The notes under the pieces were generated by a model. That model had not been told where the DNA came from. It worked only from the letters and a program-made list of their open reading frames with translations, and searched no databases. From Anarhynchus alexandrinus (lineage: Eukaryota > Chordata > Aves > Charadriiformes > Charadriidae), in assembly GCA_008711295.1 (NCBI GenBank), contig VUYV01000003.1:2305014-2369013 (forward strand): DNA of 64,000 bases, read 5' to 3'. A program made the position numbers and the translations under genes. Shown here piece by piece: positions 1-10,358 of the stretch (position 1 is the stretch's first letter; each line of letters starts with the position of its first letter).

Positions 1-957
1 TCCCCTTTTCCAGTCAGCGGGAACTTCACCAGACTGCCACGAATTCTCAAATATGATGGATAGTGGCTTGGCAACTTCATCTACCAGTTCCCTCAGGACC
101 CGCAGATGTGCCTCATCAGGTCCCAAAGACTTGTGCACTTTCAGGTTCCTTAGCTGGTCTTGAACCTGATCTTCTCCTACAATTCTCCTCATTCTCCCAG
201 TCCCTGCCTTTGCCTTCTGTGACTTTGGGTAGTGTGACTAGAGCACTTGTTGGCGAAGACCAAGGCAAAAAAGTCTTTGAATACCTCAGCCTTCTCCATA
301 TCCCAGCTGACCAGGTCTCCCATTTCCTTCTGGAGAGAGCCCACATTTTCCCTAGTCTTCCTTTGGTCACTAACATACCTGTAAAAGCTTTTCCTGTTGC
401 CCTTGACATCCCTGGCCAGATTTAACTCTATCTGGGCTTCAGCTTTCCTAACCTGATCCCTGGCTGCTTGGACAATTTCTCTGTATTCCTCCTAGGCTAC
501 CTGTCCTTGCTTCCACCCTTTGTCGTCTTCCTTTTTCTGTTTGAGTTTCTCCAGGAGCTCCTTGTTCATCCATGCAGGCCTCCTGGTGTTTTTGCCTGAC
601 TTTCTCTTTGTTGGGATGCATCTCTCCTGAGCTTGGAGGAGGTGATCCTTGAATATAAGCCAGAGTTCTTGGGCCCCTCTTCCCTCCAGGGCTTTATGCC
701 ACGATACTCTACCAAGCAGATCCCTGAAGAAGCCAAAGTCTGCTCTCCTGAAGTCCAGGGTAGTGAACTTGCTGTGTGCCCTCCTTGCTACACTAATGAT
801 CTTGAACTCCATCATTTCATAGCCACTGTAGACAAGGATGCCCTTGATCTTCACAGCAGCCCCTCCTTGTTGGAGAGAACAAGGTCTAGCATAGCTCCTC
901 TCCTCATTGGCTCCTCAGACCCTTGGAGAAGGAAGTTATCATTGACACATTTCAGGA
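1..957 (-). mobile_element. CR1 LINE, host copy, ORF2 segment between endonuclease and reverse transcriptase
   Basis: This is the downstream part of an old CR1 retrotransposon read on the minus strand and cut by the left window edge. The minus-strand translation runs from FLKCVNDNFLLQ (about 957-920) through an acidic stretch to FKIISVARRAHSKFTTLDF, then HLLQAQERCIPTKRKSGKN and RRPAWMNKELLEKLKQKKE. It ends near position 1 in the start of the reverse-transcriptase domain ([12 protein letters not shown] and GEVPADWK motifs). These are characteristic CR1 ORF2 sequences. The frame breaks near 840-860, and frameshifts and stops between 100 and 490 show the copy is dead. The upstream half of the same element is at 1529-2053, separated from this part by a nested insertion. 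The catalytic palm of the reverse transcriptase would lie outside the window, so its state is unknown. Confidence 0.9.
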
Positions 958-1528
958 ATCATAGAATCATAGAATGGTTTAGGTTGGAAAGGACCTTGAG
1001 GATCATCGAGTTCCAACCCCCCTGCTATAGGCAGGGACACCTCCCACTAGACCAGGTTGCCCAAGGCCATGTCCAGCCTGTCCTTGAACACCTCCAGGGA
1101 TGGGGCCTCAACAACCTCTCTGGGCAACCTGTTCCAGTGCCTCACCACCCTCAAAGTGAAAAACTTCTTCCTAATGTTCAATCTAAACCTGCCCTCTTCC
1201 AGTTTGAAGCCATTCCCCCTCGTCCTATCGCTACATGCCCTAGTAAAAAGTCCTTCCCCAGCTCTCCTGTAGGCCCCCTTTAGGTACTGGAAGGCTGCAA
1301 TAAGATCTCCCCGGAGCCTTCTCTTCTCCAGGCTGAACAGCCCCAACTCCTTCAGCCTCTCCTCATAGGAGAGGTGCTCCAGCCCTCGGATCATCCTCGT
1401 GGCTCTCCTCTGGACACGCTCCAGCAGGTCCATGTCCTTCTTATGTTGGGGACTCCAGAGCTGGATGCAGTACTCCAGGTGGGGTCTGACCAGAGTGGAG
1501 TAGAGGGGCAGAATCACCTCCCTCGCCC
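958..1528 (-). mobile_element. CR1 LINE 3' end nested inside another CR1
   Basis: This is a 5'-truncated CR1 copy of about 570 bp on the minus strand. The 3' terminus is at the left, where TCATAGAATCATAGAATGG is the complement of the CR1 terminal ATTCTATGATTCT repeats. The minus-strand frame is open from the truncation point to a stop near 1047. It encodes the last part of the reverse transcriptase and the C-terminal region, with REVILPLYSTLVRPHLEYC, LLERVQRRATRMIRGLEHL, SLEKRRLRGDLIAAFQYLKG and HWNRLPREVVEAPSLEVF. It is followed by the short 3' UTR. The unbroken frame suggests it is younger than its host. The flanking host sequence (KQSSR on one side, FLKCVNDN on the other) would be continuous in an intact CR1, so the copy is an insertion and not part of the host. 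I saw no clear target-site duplication, as expected for CR1. Confidence 0.9.
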
Positions 1529-2053
1529 TGCTGGATTGCTTATACCCTGCTGTGTTGTCCCTCCAACAGATATCAGGGTGGTTGAAGTTCCTCAGAAAGA
1601 CCAGGGCTTGTGAATGTGAGGCTACTCCTATCTGTCTACAGATGGCCTCATCTGCTTGGTGTTCCTGGTCAGGCAACCTGTAGCAGACCCCCACTGTAAC
1701 ATCACATGCCCCTGCCCTCCCTTTAATCCTGACCTATAAGCTCTTGGTTGTCTCTTCATCCATTCCCAGGCAGAGCTCCATGCACTACAGCTGGTCATTG
1801 ACACAGAGAGCGACACCCCTCCTCGTCTGCCCTGCCTGCCCTTCCTAAAGAGCCTGTATCCTTCCATTCCAACACTCCAGTCATAGGAGCCATCCCACTA
1901 TATCTCTGTGATGCAATTAAGATCATAACCCTGCAGAGATGCACGTCTCTAACTCCTCTTATTTATTCCCTGTACTAACTACATTTATACAGAGGCATTT
2001 AAGTTGGGCCCCCAGTAAAACTGACTTACTGGCTGGAGTGGCTGGAATTCTTG
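1529..2053 (-). mobile_element. CR1 LINE, host copy, endonuclease domain segment
   Basis: This is the upstream half of the host CR1, on the minus strand. The translation shows VNDQLQCMELCLGMDEE in broken frames, then VRIKGRAGACDVTVGVCYR, LPDQEHQADEAICRQIGVAS, LVFLRNFNHPDICW and NTAGYKQSSR. This is the C-terminal half of the CR1 APE-type endonuclease. The usual GDFNHPD motif reads RNFNHPD here, so the conserved aspartate is lost. A stop also lies just before VRIKG. Recognisable CR1 sequence ends near 2053, after the stretch reading ACTTACTGGCTGGAGTGG. That is probably the 5' truncation point of the element. It joins the 1-957 segment once the nested copy is removed. Confidence 0.85.
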
Positions 2054-3945
2054 ATTTGCTTAACTTTATCAGTTAAGCATATTTTCTGTTCCAGTTCCAA
2101 ACACACCAATATCGACTTGCTAAGTATCAGTATTATAGCACTAAACACAAACCCAAAAAAACCCCACCTACATTCGTGTCTTGAAACCAATCCAGAAAAT
2201 TTCGAGTAGCTTTTTCCCCAGAGACAAACTATGATAAGGATAATGAATGCAATTAAACCATCTTATTATCCACCCAAGTACTCAATTTTCTAAGATGTGA
2301 TACACAGTTGTGCATATTCAAGGGTAGTCTGAACTTCAGATCTGTGGTTCAGGTAAGTAACTGCATACAAGGTGTGAAAAGCATACCCTCAATTATGCTA
2401 CAAATGATACACAGCTGGCAAAAGAATTAGCAACAGCTGCAACTAAACTGGTATAGAACATGATTTTACTTTATCTTCCAGATGAATCATGCTTACAATC
2501 TAACCAGCTGCAGTGGTTAGATTCATTAGTTTGTACTGCATATGACTTAAATCTGAGTTTCTAAAGTTTTCAGCAAAGAGTGTGTACATGCTTGGCTGAC
2601 ATTTATGAGCATAAAATACAAATAATAATTAACTAAGTGAATGAAGCTACAGTATTAACCCCAATAGCTTGCGTTCTACATTCTGAAGTCTCATGAAGGA
2701 AACATTAATTACTGCAATTTGCAAAGGACTGGAACTCAAGTAACATCACGGCCTTTGAAAAAGATATGCAAGACATTCTCAGCAATGCCTATGATTCATC
2801 TGATTATATGTAAGGCTGAGTCAGAGCAGAACTGATGGATTACTTTCCCCAGATCATTACTTAGTAGAAAAGTAGTCTGCTGGGCAAGATATTTTGTTCA
2901 GAAATATTCTTCACTAGAAAACACCACTTAAAAAGAAAACAAAAAACTTGTAAAAAATTTTTAAAGGCATGTAATTACTTTTTGTGTGTAGCAGCAAACT
3001 CCCCCTTTCTCCTCAAATGCACTAATCTGGAATATTACTCAAATAACAGCAAAAATTGCTATTGCATTTTTTGATGCTGCTTTGCAGAGTTCTGATCACT
3101 TTTAAATTTTGTGGCCTATCAGTGAAGAACATTTATTGAAAATCAGTAATTAACATTTATTTTAACATTTTATTCCCAATTTTGAGATTAAGGGAAAAAA
3201 CCATAAAGCTTTGATAAGGATGCTTATTCTTAATTTCAGATTAACAGGTGTCATTGGCAGTTCTCAGTTCTTCAACTGCTTAACTAGAAACAAAATTAGT
3301 TTCTATACACAGCTGGGCCTCATCACTCCAAAGGCCCTTAAACACAAGATTCAGATGATCTTTCACCAGTGCTTTGTCTAGAATATTCTGTACAGCGTTG
3401 GCCAATCTGCACAATGCATTTTGAACTCAAATAAGAGCCCAGAAAAGCTAGTAATATATTAATGGAATTGCAGGGACTTTTCATGCAAGAAAACTAAAGA
3501 AGCTTAAAAAAATCAAGGCCAAGAGGAAAATTATTGTTCTCTAGAAATTCATTAAATGCTACAGATTTGGGACAGAAGAAAAAAAATAAAAGTAAAGGGC
3601 AATAAAGATAGCTAAAGGTAGCTTTAAAAATAGGTTAAAAACCTCCCAATCTCTCACAAGCAGAGAGTTCTACATGGACAGTTTCTGGCCAGAAGCCGCA
3701 GTCTTTAAACAATGTCAGTTATCCCACTGTAGCAGGACATTACAAGTAATCCACTGGCTAGAGAAACCACTTGAATCCCTACAAACAACATATTAGTGTT
3801 CTTGATTAAACTGAGATGTTCCCATACCTACTCAAAGCCACATCTAATTCAGACATGAACAGTGACTTCACACAGTTTTGGCCAAGTGTTTAACTGAGCA
3901 TGTCACCTACCCATTGCCTAGCTGCTTGCCTATGTCAGTACAACA
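2054..3945. other. AT-rich intergenic or intronic DNA, nothing recognised
   Basis: This is AT-rich single-copy-looking sequence with many stops in all frames, short A runs and no recognisable transposon, RNA or coding signature. Confidence 0.6.
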
Positions 3946-4180
3946 ATGAAGCGCTCTTTTCCTCAGCATCTCTTCCCTCTCTTCCCAATGGCCATGGCGG
4001 GCAGGCTTTGCTGCGCCCTGCCTCTCACTCTGCAGCTGAACTGCTGCCCTGCACTGCAGTCCTTCAAGCGCAGTGGGGTAACTGCAGGAGGTGGAATCTG
4101 CCCATTGTGCTCGGGGCAAGGGAGCCCTCCCTAGGGCTGGCCACAATAGCCAGGGACACAGATGCACAGAAAGGATGAGA
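3946..4180. other. GC-richer patch of unknown origin
   Basis: This patch of about 235 bp is clearly richer in G and C than its surroundings. It carries short open frames on both strands, including a 62-codon plus-strand frame starting at an ATG and reading MKRSFPQHLFPLF. The peptides match no family I know, and overlapping frames on both strands are expected wherever stops are rare. It directly precedes a CR1 scrap, so it may be decayed repeat sequence. Confidence 0.35.
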
Positions 4181-4194
4181 GAAAGTCACATGTT

Positions 4195-4285
4195 GCAACC
4201 GTCTTCGAAAAGGGCCAAAAGGTCCGTGAAACGTACAGGCTGGTGAACCTCAGTTTCATCCCTGGGAAAAATCACAAAGCAAGTA
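4195..4285 (+). mobile_element. CR1-type LINE reverse-transcriptase scrap
   Basis: The plus strand reads VFEKGQK, then RETYRLVNLSFIPGK. This corresponds to the CR1 reverse-transcriptase stretch FKKGKK...NYRPVSLTSIPGK, with an in-phase gap and substitutions. Both ends fade into unrecognised sequence, so only about 90 bp can be assigned. The divergence marks it as an old copy. Confidence 0.65.
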
Positions 4286-7200
4286 CTCTTGGTCTGCAGC
4301 CCTTCGGCAGCCCTCCAGACTGAGCCCAAAGGGCAGGGGAAGAGTGAGGAGAACATCAGAAAAAGGGGTAGATCCTTGGAAATGTTGTATTTATCTCATT
4401 TTAACTGACTATACTGAACTGAACTGCAAGTCTTTCCATTCTTGTAACTGGATTAATAATAATCTGCTTGTTAGACTAAAAATTAGACTATAGTGCTCAA
4501 CAAGATTGTCTCTCTCAAATTGATGGGAATTCAAGCAAGCTAATCTGAAAATTGGATGCAACAAATTGGTAACAATTTTATACTTATCATTTTCACTTCC
4601 CTCTCCACTGTCTCCTTTCAGAGATAAAAAAATAATTAAACTAAGTAATAACATTACAATACTGAAATGCTTTATCTATATCTGATAACTCCTCCTTTTG
4701 TCTTATGTTACTTTCCTATATCAGTGTTGTTCTAATGAAGACCCTTTCCTTCTGATAAGGTAAGGACATATTTGATTTGTGATAGCTTGAAATAAGCTAA
4801 TTAATTTAAATACTTGTAAAATGTTGATCATTACTAACGGTCTTATCATACAGACACTCTGACATATTTGTTCCAAAGCTGCTCTAACTGCTTAGGGAAC
4901 TAAATATGTGCTTATACCGGGAGGTGTGGAAAGGCATGATTTTGTTTCAATACTGGCAGGAATTCTTGACTTACACAGAGGAAAGATAATGCTAATAAGC
5001 TGAAAGGCAAAAGCTTGAAAACTGGGCATCCAAACACTGTTGAGTTCAGAAATCATCAGGACGTGCAGCCATGAACCGCTGACCATTATCAAATATTACA
5101 GCTCAAACATTCTGCTTTGAACAGGACTGCTTTTCAGCATTTGCAGGAACTTTGTGGAAACAATACTTCTTGTTGAGTACCAATATACATAATGAGTAAG
5201 CTATTTTCCTCATGGAAAGTAATCAAAAGGCAGACAGAAATTCAGTCAAGTTTAAAATTTTAAAAAAGAAACAAAACCAAACCAAAAACATGGAAAAAAA
5301 GGATGATATGGCTACAGTTTAAATACTCTATGTACACACACATGTGCACTACACATACAGTCAAGTTTCATTTCATCTGTTGTTACTATATTTTAAAAAG
5401 ACTAATATCAATGTCTGCTGCAGTCAAACTTTGTATCTGGTATCTAGTACATATTGCTTAGTTTAGCTCACAACTGCAGATAAGTATAAAATCTCTTCTC
5501 TTTTGCTTTCAGAAACAATCAGATTACTATAAAAAAAGACAGTTTATCTCAGTAAATGCCAGCATTTTCACTGGGGGAGATTCCTGATTCTTCACACTAA
5601 TTAAAAAAAAAAAAACAAACAAAACCAACTCAGTAATGTCTAACAGCAAAACCACCAAACACACTGCTCAAATGAACTTCTGAAAATGCTCATGAATATT
5701 CCAAGCAAATTTCAGTGTCAAGGGAAAAAAGTTCATAAAATTTCATAGCCTGAAGATGTGATTAACTTTTAGAAATAGTTCCCCTTTACTAAAACACAAG
5801 AGATTAATTCAACACTGCTAAGTGAAGACTTTTAATGTGAGAACTGGGCTGTTCAATTTACAAGACAGTACCCCTTTGAGATCTCAAACAAAAGTGGTTG
5901 AAGCCAAAGGATGTGTCACATCACTAGTTAATCCTTCAGTAATGCCAATTATTGCAAGGCCTTACTGGAGATACGTGTTTTCCAGCCTTACTCCCCACCT
6001 CTGTGGACAGAAACCCAGATGTTAAGTGGGTGTTTGTCTACGTTCCTCCAACACTGCGTTTACAGTTAAAGAGGGAAAATATTTAAGCAACAGAAAATCG
6101 TCATGCCGAGCCAACACTGGCTCCCCCCCATCCAAATAGAAATATATTTCTCCTTTTAAATGGCATATGATTTCTTTCCTTCATGGAGATATTTCTTTCC
6201 TTCCCAAGCTATTCCTTTAACCGCTTTAAATAGTTGGGTTCAAAAGTTTAGATTTTTCCTCTGCCTTTTTTAGTTTGTGTTTGCAGTGTACAAAGCTAAG
6301 TTGAGCACGCTCAAATCCAGAAAAAATCTCTTTTGTTTATACTTTTGAAGTATATATTATAGAAAAGGAGATTGTATTATTGATTGGACTGGATGGCAGT
6401 TTATCTTGCTTTTTTAATATATTAATATTTTTATTACAATTATAAATGAAGATATTATCAGTTACTCTTGCAATGGGAACAGGTCATCTGGTTCAGGCAC
6501 AGAAATTCACAATTTCTAGTGGAAAACAACAATAAATTTATTAATAAAAATATGATGTTATAAGGTTCACACTAAATTATCCACAGATACATTTTAAATA
6601 GGTACTTTACTACCTGTATGCTTGCTTTCAATTTTTAGTACAAAACTGTTACTTCTACAAACAAATGCAGCTTTTAGAAAATAAGTGCTAACTTTATTTA
6701 TAGATGACATTTTCAGTATAATTCAGAAAAAACTTTGCAATAGTTTTTAACTGCAGCGTGCCATAACAATTTTAGTTTTAACTCCTTGTTCAGAACTCTC
6801 AGGAATATATGTGAATGTGCTAATGGAGGTAGTTAGAAAAGAAAACGTGCAGTTTCGCAAGTTCATATTTAAATATCCTATCCTGCCTGAAATGTCATCA
6901 GTAATAGGACACTTTTATGGCTAACAGTATTCTTATTACTCCTCATTTATGGTTCCATTGAAACAGTCATCTTCATTTTTTTCTGTAATGGAAACAATAG
7001 TGCTTATCACATTTTCTCTGCTCCAGTGAATAGCCCTTCTCTGATATTAGTTAGTTCAGATGAAAGTTCTTTTCTTTATACTGGCTTGACTTTAGATAAT
7101 TTAGTATTAGAATCATTATTTTTATTGAAGAATGTTCAATCAACAACTCTTTTTCATGCTGAAATATAACTGCAGGAGTAGAAAGTAAAAGATAGAAAGC

Positions 7201-10200
7201 ACATGAAAGGAAGAAAAATCAAACTTAATTGATGAAAATAACACTCGCAGAATTGGCATTCCAGCCATTCAATGGGACATGTATGATGTTTTAATAAAAT
7301 TTAAGGTGAAGGACAGCTCAGTTGTGCTGCTGTGTTTGGAAGAAGCACCTTTTTCCTACACGGTGACTCATGTTCAACAAGAATTCCAATCCAATACATA
7401 CTGCCAGTACATATTACGTGAAATCACAACTCAAACTTACACTTCACTGAGCTTAAACTTTCATTTGAACCTGCACCAAGATGGTTTTCACCCTAAATTG
7501 ACAGGAAGCCAAAGAACCCAATGAGAGGTGGACAAAATATTTTCATTTTTTTACATAACAACTATTATTCTATGACAGCAGTTATCTTCTGTATTTGATG
7601 GAATCTTTTCAATACATTTAAAAAGTTATTTGAAGTTGAATATTAATTTTAAAAGATCTTGTCTTGACTGGGAAAATCCCTAAAATGTACTGTGGGAAAA
7701 TTAATCTTTTATCTTTATTTGAACCACTTACTCATCTAAGTGGCTTTCCATTAAAAAAAAATAATAATAATCTGTCCTAGATCGCTAATATATGTTTCAT
7801 TGCCACATGATGTTTTTGATGCCAAAAGTATAAATGGTTCAAATTCACAAGGGCAACACTGTCAGTGACTATTAATATGACAGATGTTTTTCATAGAAAT
7901 CCAGCAATGTATGGGGTACAGAAGTTGTGACAACGTATGAGGAAGATCCCTTTGTCCATGCTCTTTTCTTGTATTCTTCTATAATCATTAGCTACTTGTC
8001 ACTGCTAGAGATGCAGTAGTTGCCTGTACATAATATTAGCTTGACAGCGGCTGGCAGGTCTTATATTGTAAACCTTCTCCTGTGTTTATACCATGTTGCT
8101 TTCTTACAGACGTTACTCAGGAAAATCTTTGTTCTATTCAATCAGTCCATAGTGATAAAACCTGCCATTGCAGGAATACATTTTATTTTGAGTTTCAAAG
8201 GGTATATCCATGCCAAAGGAAGAGAGACAGTCCCACATCATTTTAACCCCACAAATGGGAGTCCAACATGGGGACACTTACATGTATGTAAAACAGGTTA
8301 CGTCTTCCCCAGGTTAATAAATTTGCATATCTCCAGTGTTTCAGAGATCTCTGAGGCAAGCACATCACACAAGATAAACATGCCAAAACTATATTTTAAC
8401 TTTGCAGAGAGGGACACATTCACAGGAGATCAGACTATGATTCAGTCAACGGATATGTTTTTTTTTTCTGAAAAAGAATTTTCAATGCTTTTCAACAACA
8501 TTGAAAAGTTAGTCATAATCCAGCTCTGTAAAAACAGGATTACTAGTCGATAAAAATTGCCAACTTCAGATGTTCTGTGATCGGTCAGTGTCCTCATTAT
8601 TAGAGTAACCAAAGTTTCCAGAAGAAATCCTCAGATTTTGCAAGCAATACAGAACAGTTAATATTATTGCTGAAATACTCAATCTATATACTTTACAATA
8701 GACATTCAATGACGCTGCTAAAACGTCCCATTATAGACAGAAAGTACCGATATTATTTCCAGTTACCAGACTCTACTGTCAGAGCTGTCAACAGTTAAAA
8801 TCAAATTAGATTTGACAATCAGGATTTCAACTGCAAACTGATCTTTGGTAATTAATGTAATTAACAGTCTGAAACACAGAGAACAATGTACTAGCACCAT
8901 GAACGTATTGTTTGCTCAGATGAATCATTTTCACAGTGCTATTTAATTAATTTGACTTTTGCTTCAGATACACTACAATTACCATGTCATGTTACTGATA
9001 GAGTAGATAAAGTAAAGTATTGGCTAAATTACTGTCATCTTTTTTAATGACAATAGTTTAATTAGCAGTTATAAAAACTCCCTGCTCAATAATGTGAAGT
9101 GCTATACACAAATGTTGAGCCTCAATATCTAAGTCTCCTATTTCAACATGGAAACACCAAAGCTTGATTACTGCTGCCAAACAACATGCAACATATACGG
9201 AATATTGCCACCAGCCTACTTGTAGGGAGTAAAAACTCACAGAATTGGCAAGGCTAACCATTCTGTTGGAGAAAGAACATTTTCTAAGAGAAGAGTTATA
9301 TAAAAGCACTTATGATTCAGGAAATTGGAAGAAGAAACCTAATATACTCGTATAAGCCTGTTTACAAAGACAGACTAAAAGTTGTTGCCATCTCGTTGCT
9401 AGTCAGTATCAACTCCCTGTCAGCAGTGTGCTAACTTACAAATCTAATGGAAGGTCTACCAAAAAAAATCTGTATCTATATAATACATCCTTCTTGTTTC
9501 CTCAAGAAAGGAACAACACAAAGTACTGCCTGAATCATATGAAGAACGTAAGTAAGATTTGCTTCCACAAGGTTCTTTAGGAAATGTTTTTCAAAATACC
9601 GTGTTTGCGATCACAATAACATTTGCTCCAGAAATTATCACAAGGAACAACCCAGTCACTGCCACAAAGCACTAAACCTCTGTGGCTCAAACTGAAGGAG
9701 GTATCTCTGGAGAGCCAGGATTTTATCATGAGAAAGGGCCAGGGGACAACGTGATCAAATGCAATTAATTAGTTCTGACTAAGATAGAGCTTTTTGCTAG
9801 GCAAAGGTCATGCACAAGAGTTGGAAGTCTGTCAGGAATTCAAACCCCATCAAAGTGCCATTTTATTATAAGCCTGTTGGCACATTGACATGTGTAGTCC
9901 CTATCAACTCTTAACAGTACGTATCTCTAATCCATGAACCATTCCAGAAGCTGTGCTTAGAGTCCTTCAATAACTGTCAAGGTTAGGACTTCAAATAAAT
10001 GACTGGGGTGAGGGGGAAAAAAACGAAAAACAACCAACCAAAATAATTGCTTTGCTGTCCCTTATATATTACTTATCAAAAAAAAAAAAAAAAGGAAAAT
10101 TGTACAACAGAACAGAAAGTTCTTCTCCTGAAAGAACAGTCTCCAGTGTTGCTGTTTCAGAGTTTCCTGAAAACCGTAAATCCTTTTACAAAGCATGTTG
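4286..10200. other. AT-rich DNA, nothing recognised
   Basis: This long AT-rich stretch has A/T homopolymers, for example an A run at 5603-5615 followed by CAAACAAAACC and another at about 10078-10093. The longest open frame (8020-8553 plus, 177 codons, TTG start) has no motif or familiar composition and is treated as chance. No LINE, LTR or RNA gene was recognised. Confidence 0.6.
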
Positions 10201-10245
10201 TTAAAAAAAGTTGCCTTTTTTTTCTTCCCCCTTCTTTTTCTTCAG

Positions 10246-10358
10246 TTACTTTGGATGGTGTAGGAAACATAGAAGATGTTAGCAAAAAGCCAGCAAATGA
10301 AATCCAGAAATATCTTTCTTTACCAGGAGCTATGAACACTCCAGGGATTTTTCATTAA
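10246..10358 (+). other. Exon-like segment: splice-acceptor pattern plus short open frame
   Basis: A long pyrimidine tract (about 10215-10243) ends in CAG at 10243-10245. It is followed by an open frame in phase 2 that reads TLDGVGNIEDVSKKPANEIQ, then KYLSLPGAMNTPGIFH, then a TAA at 10356-10358. The residue composition is protein-like, unlike the leucine-, phenylalanine- and isoleucine-rich chance frames elsewhere in the window. If real, it would be the terminal coding exon of a plus-strand gene whose other exons I cannot find. No partner exon and no obvious nearby polyadenylation signal support it. A chance match is quite possible, since acceptor-like tracts are common in T-rich DNA. I do not recognise the peptide. 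Confidence 0.25.

Noticed and set aside
633..1283. 216-codon plus-strand open frame across the CR1 region
   Set aside because: It is the antisense shadow of CR1 ORF2, whose true coding strand is minus.
1047..1694. Possible novel CR1 protein fusing endonuclease to the reverse-transcriptase end
   Set aside because: The junction is explained by a nested CR1 insertion. The missing host sequence resumes at 957.
3900..4178. Overlapping open frames on both strands in a GC-rich patch
   Set aside because: Stops are rare in GC-richer DNA. No frame has a known motif and the patch borders a CR1 scrap.
8020..8553. 177-codon plus-strand open frame, the longest outside repeats
   Set aside because: It starts at TTG, lacks any recognisable domain, follows AT-rich composition, and has no splice or promoter context. 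A frame of this length can arise by chance in 64 kb read in six frames.
9058..9309. 83-codon minus-strand frame with a cysteine- and tyrosine-rich segment
   Set aside because: No recognised domain or splice context, and its length is ordinary for chance frames here.
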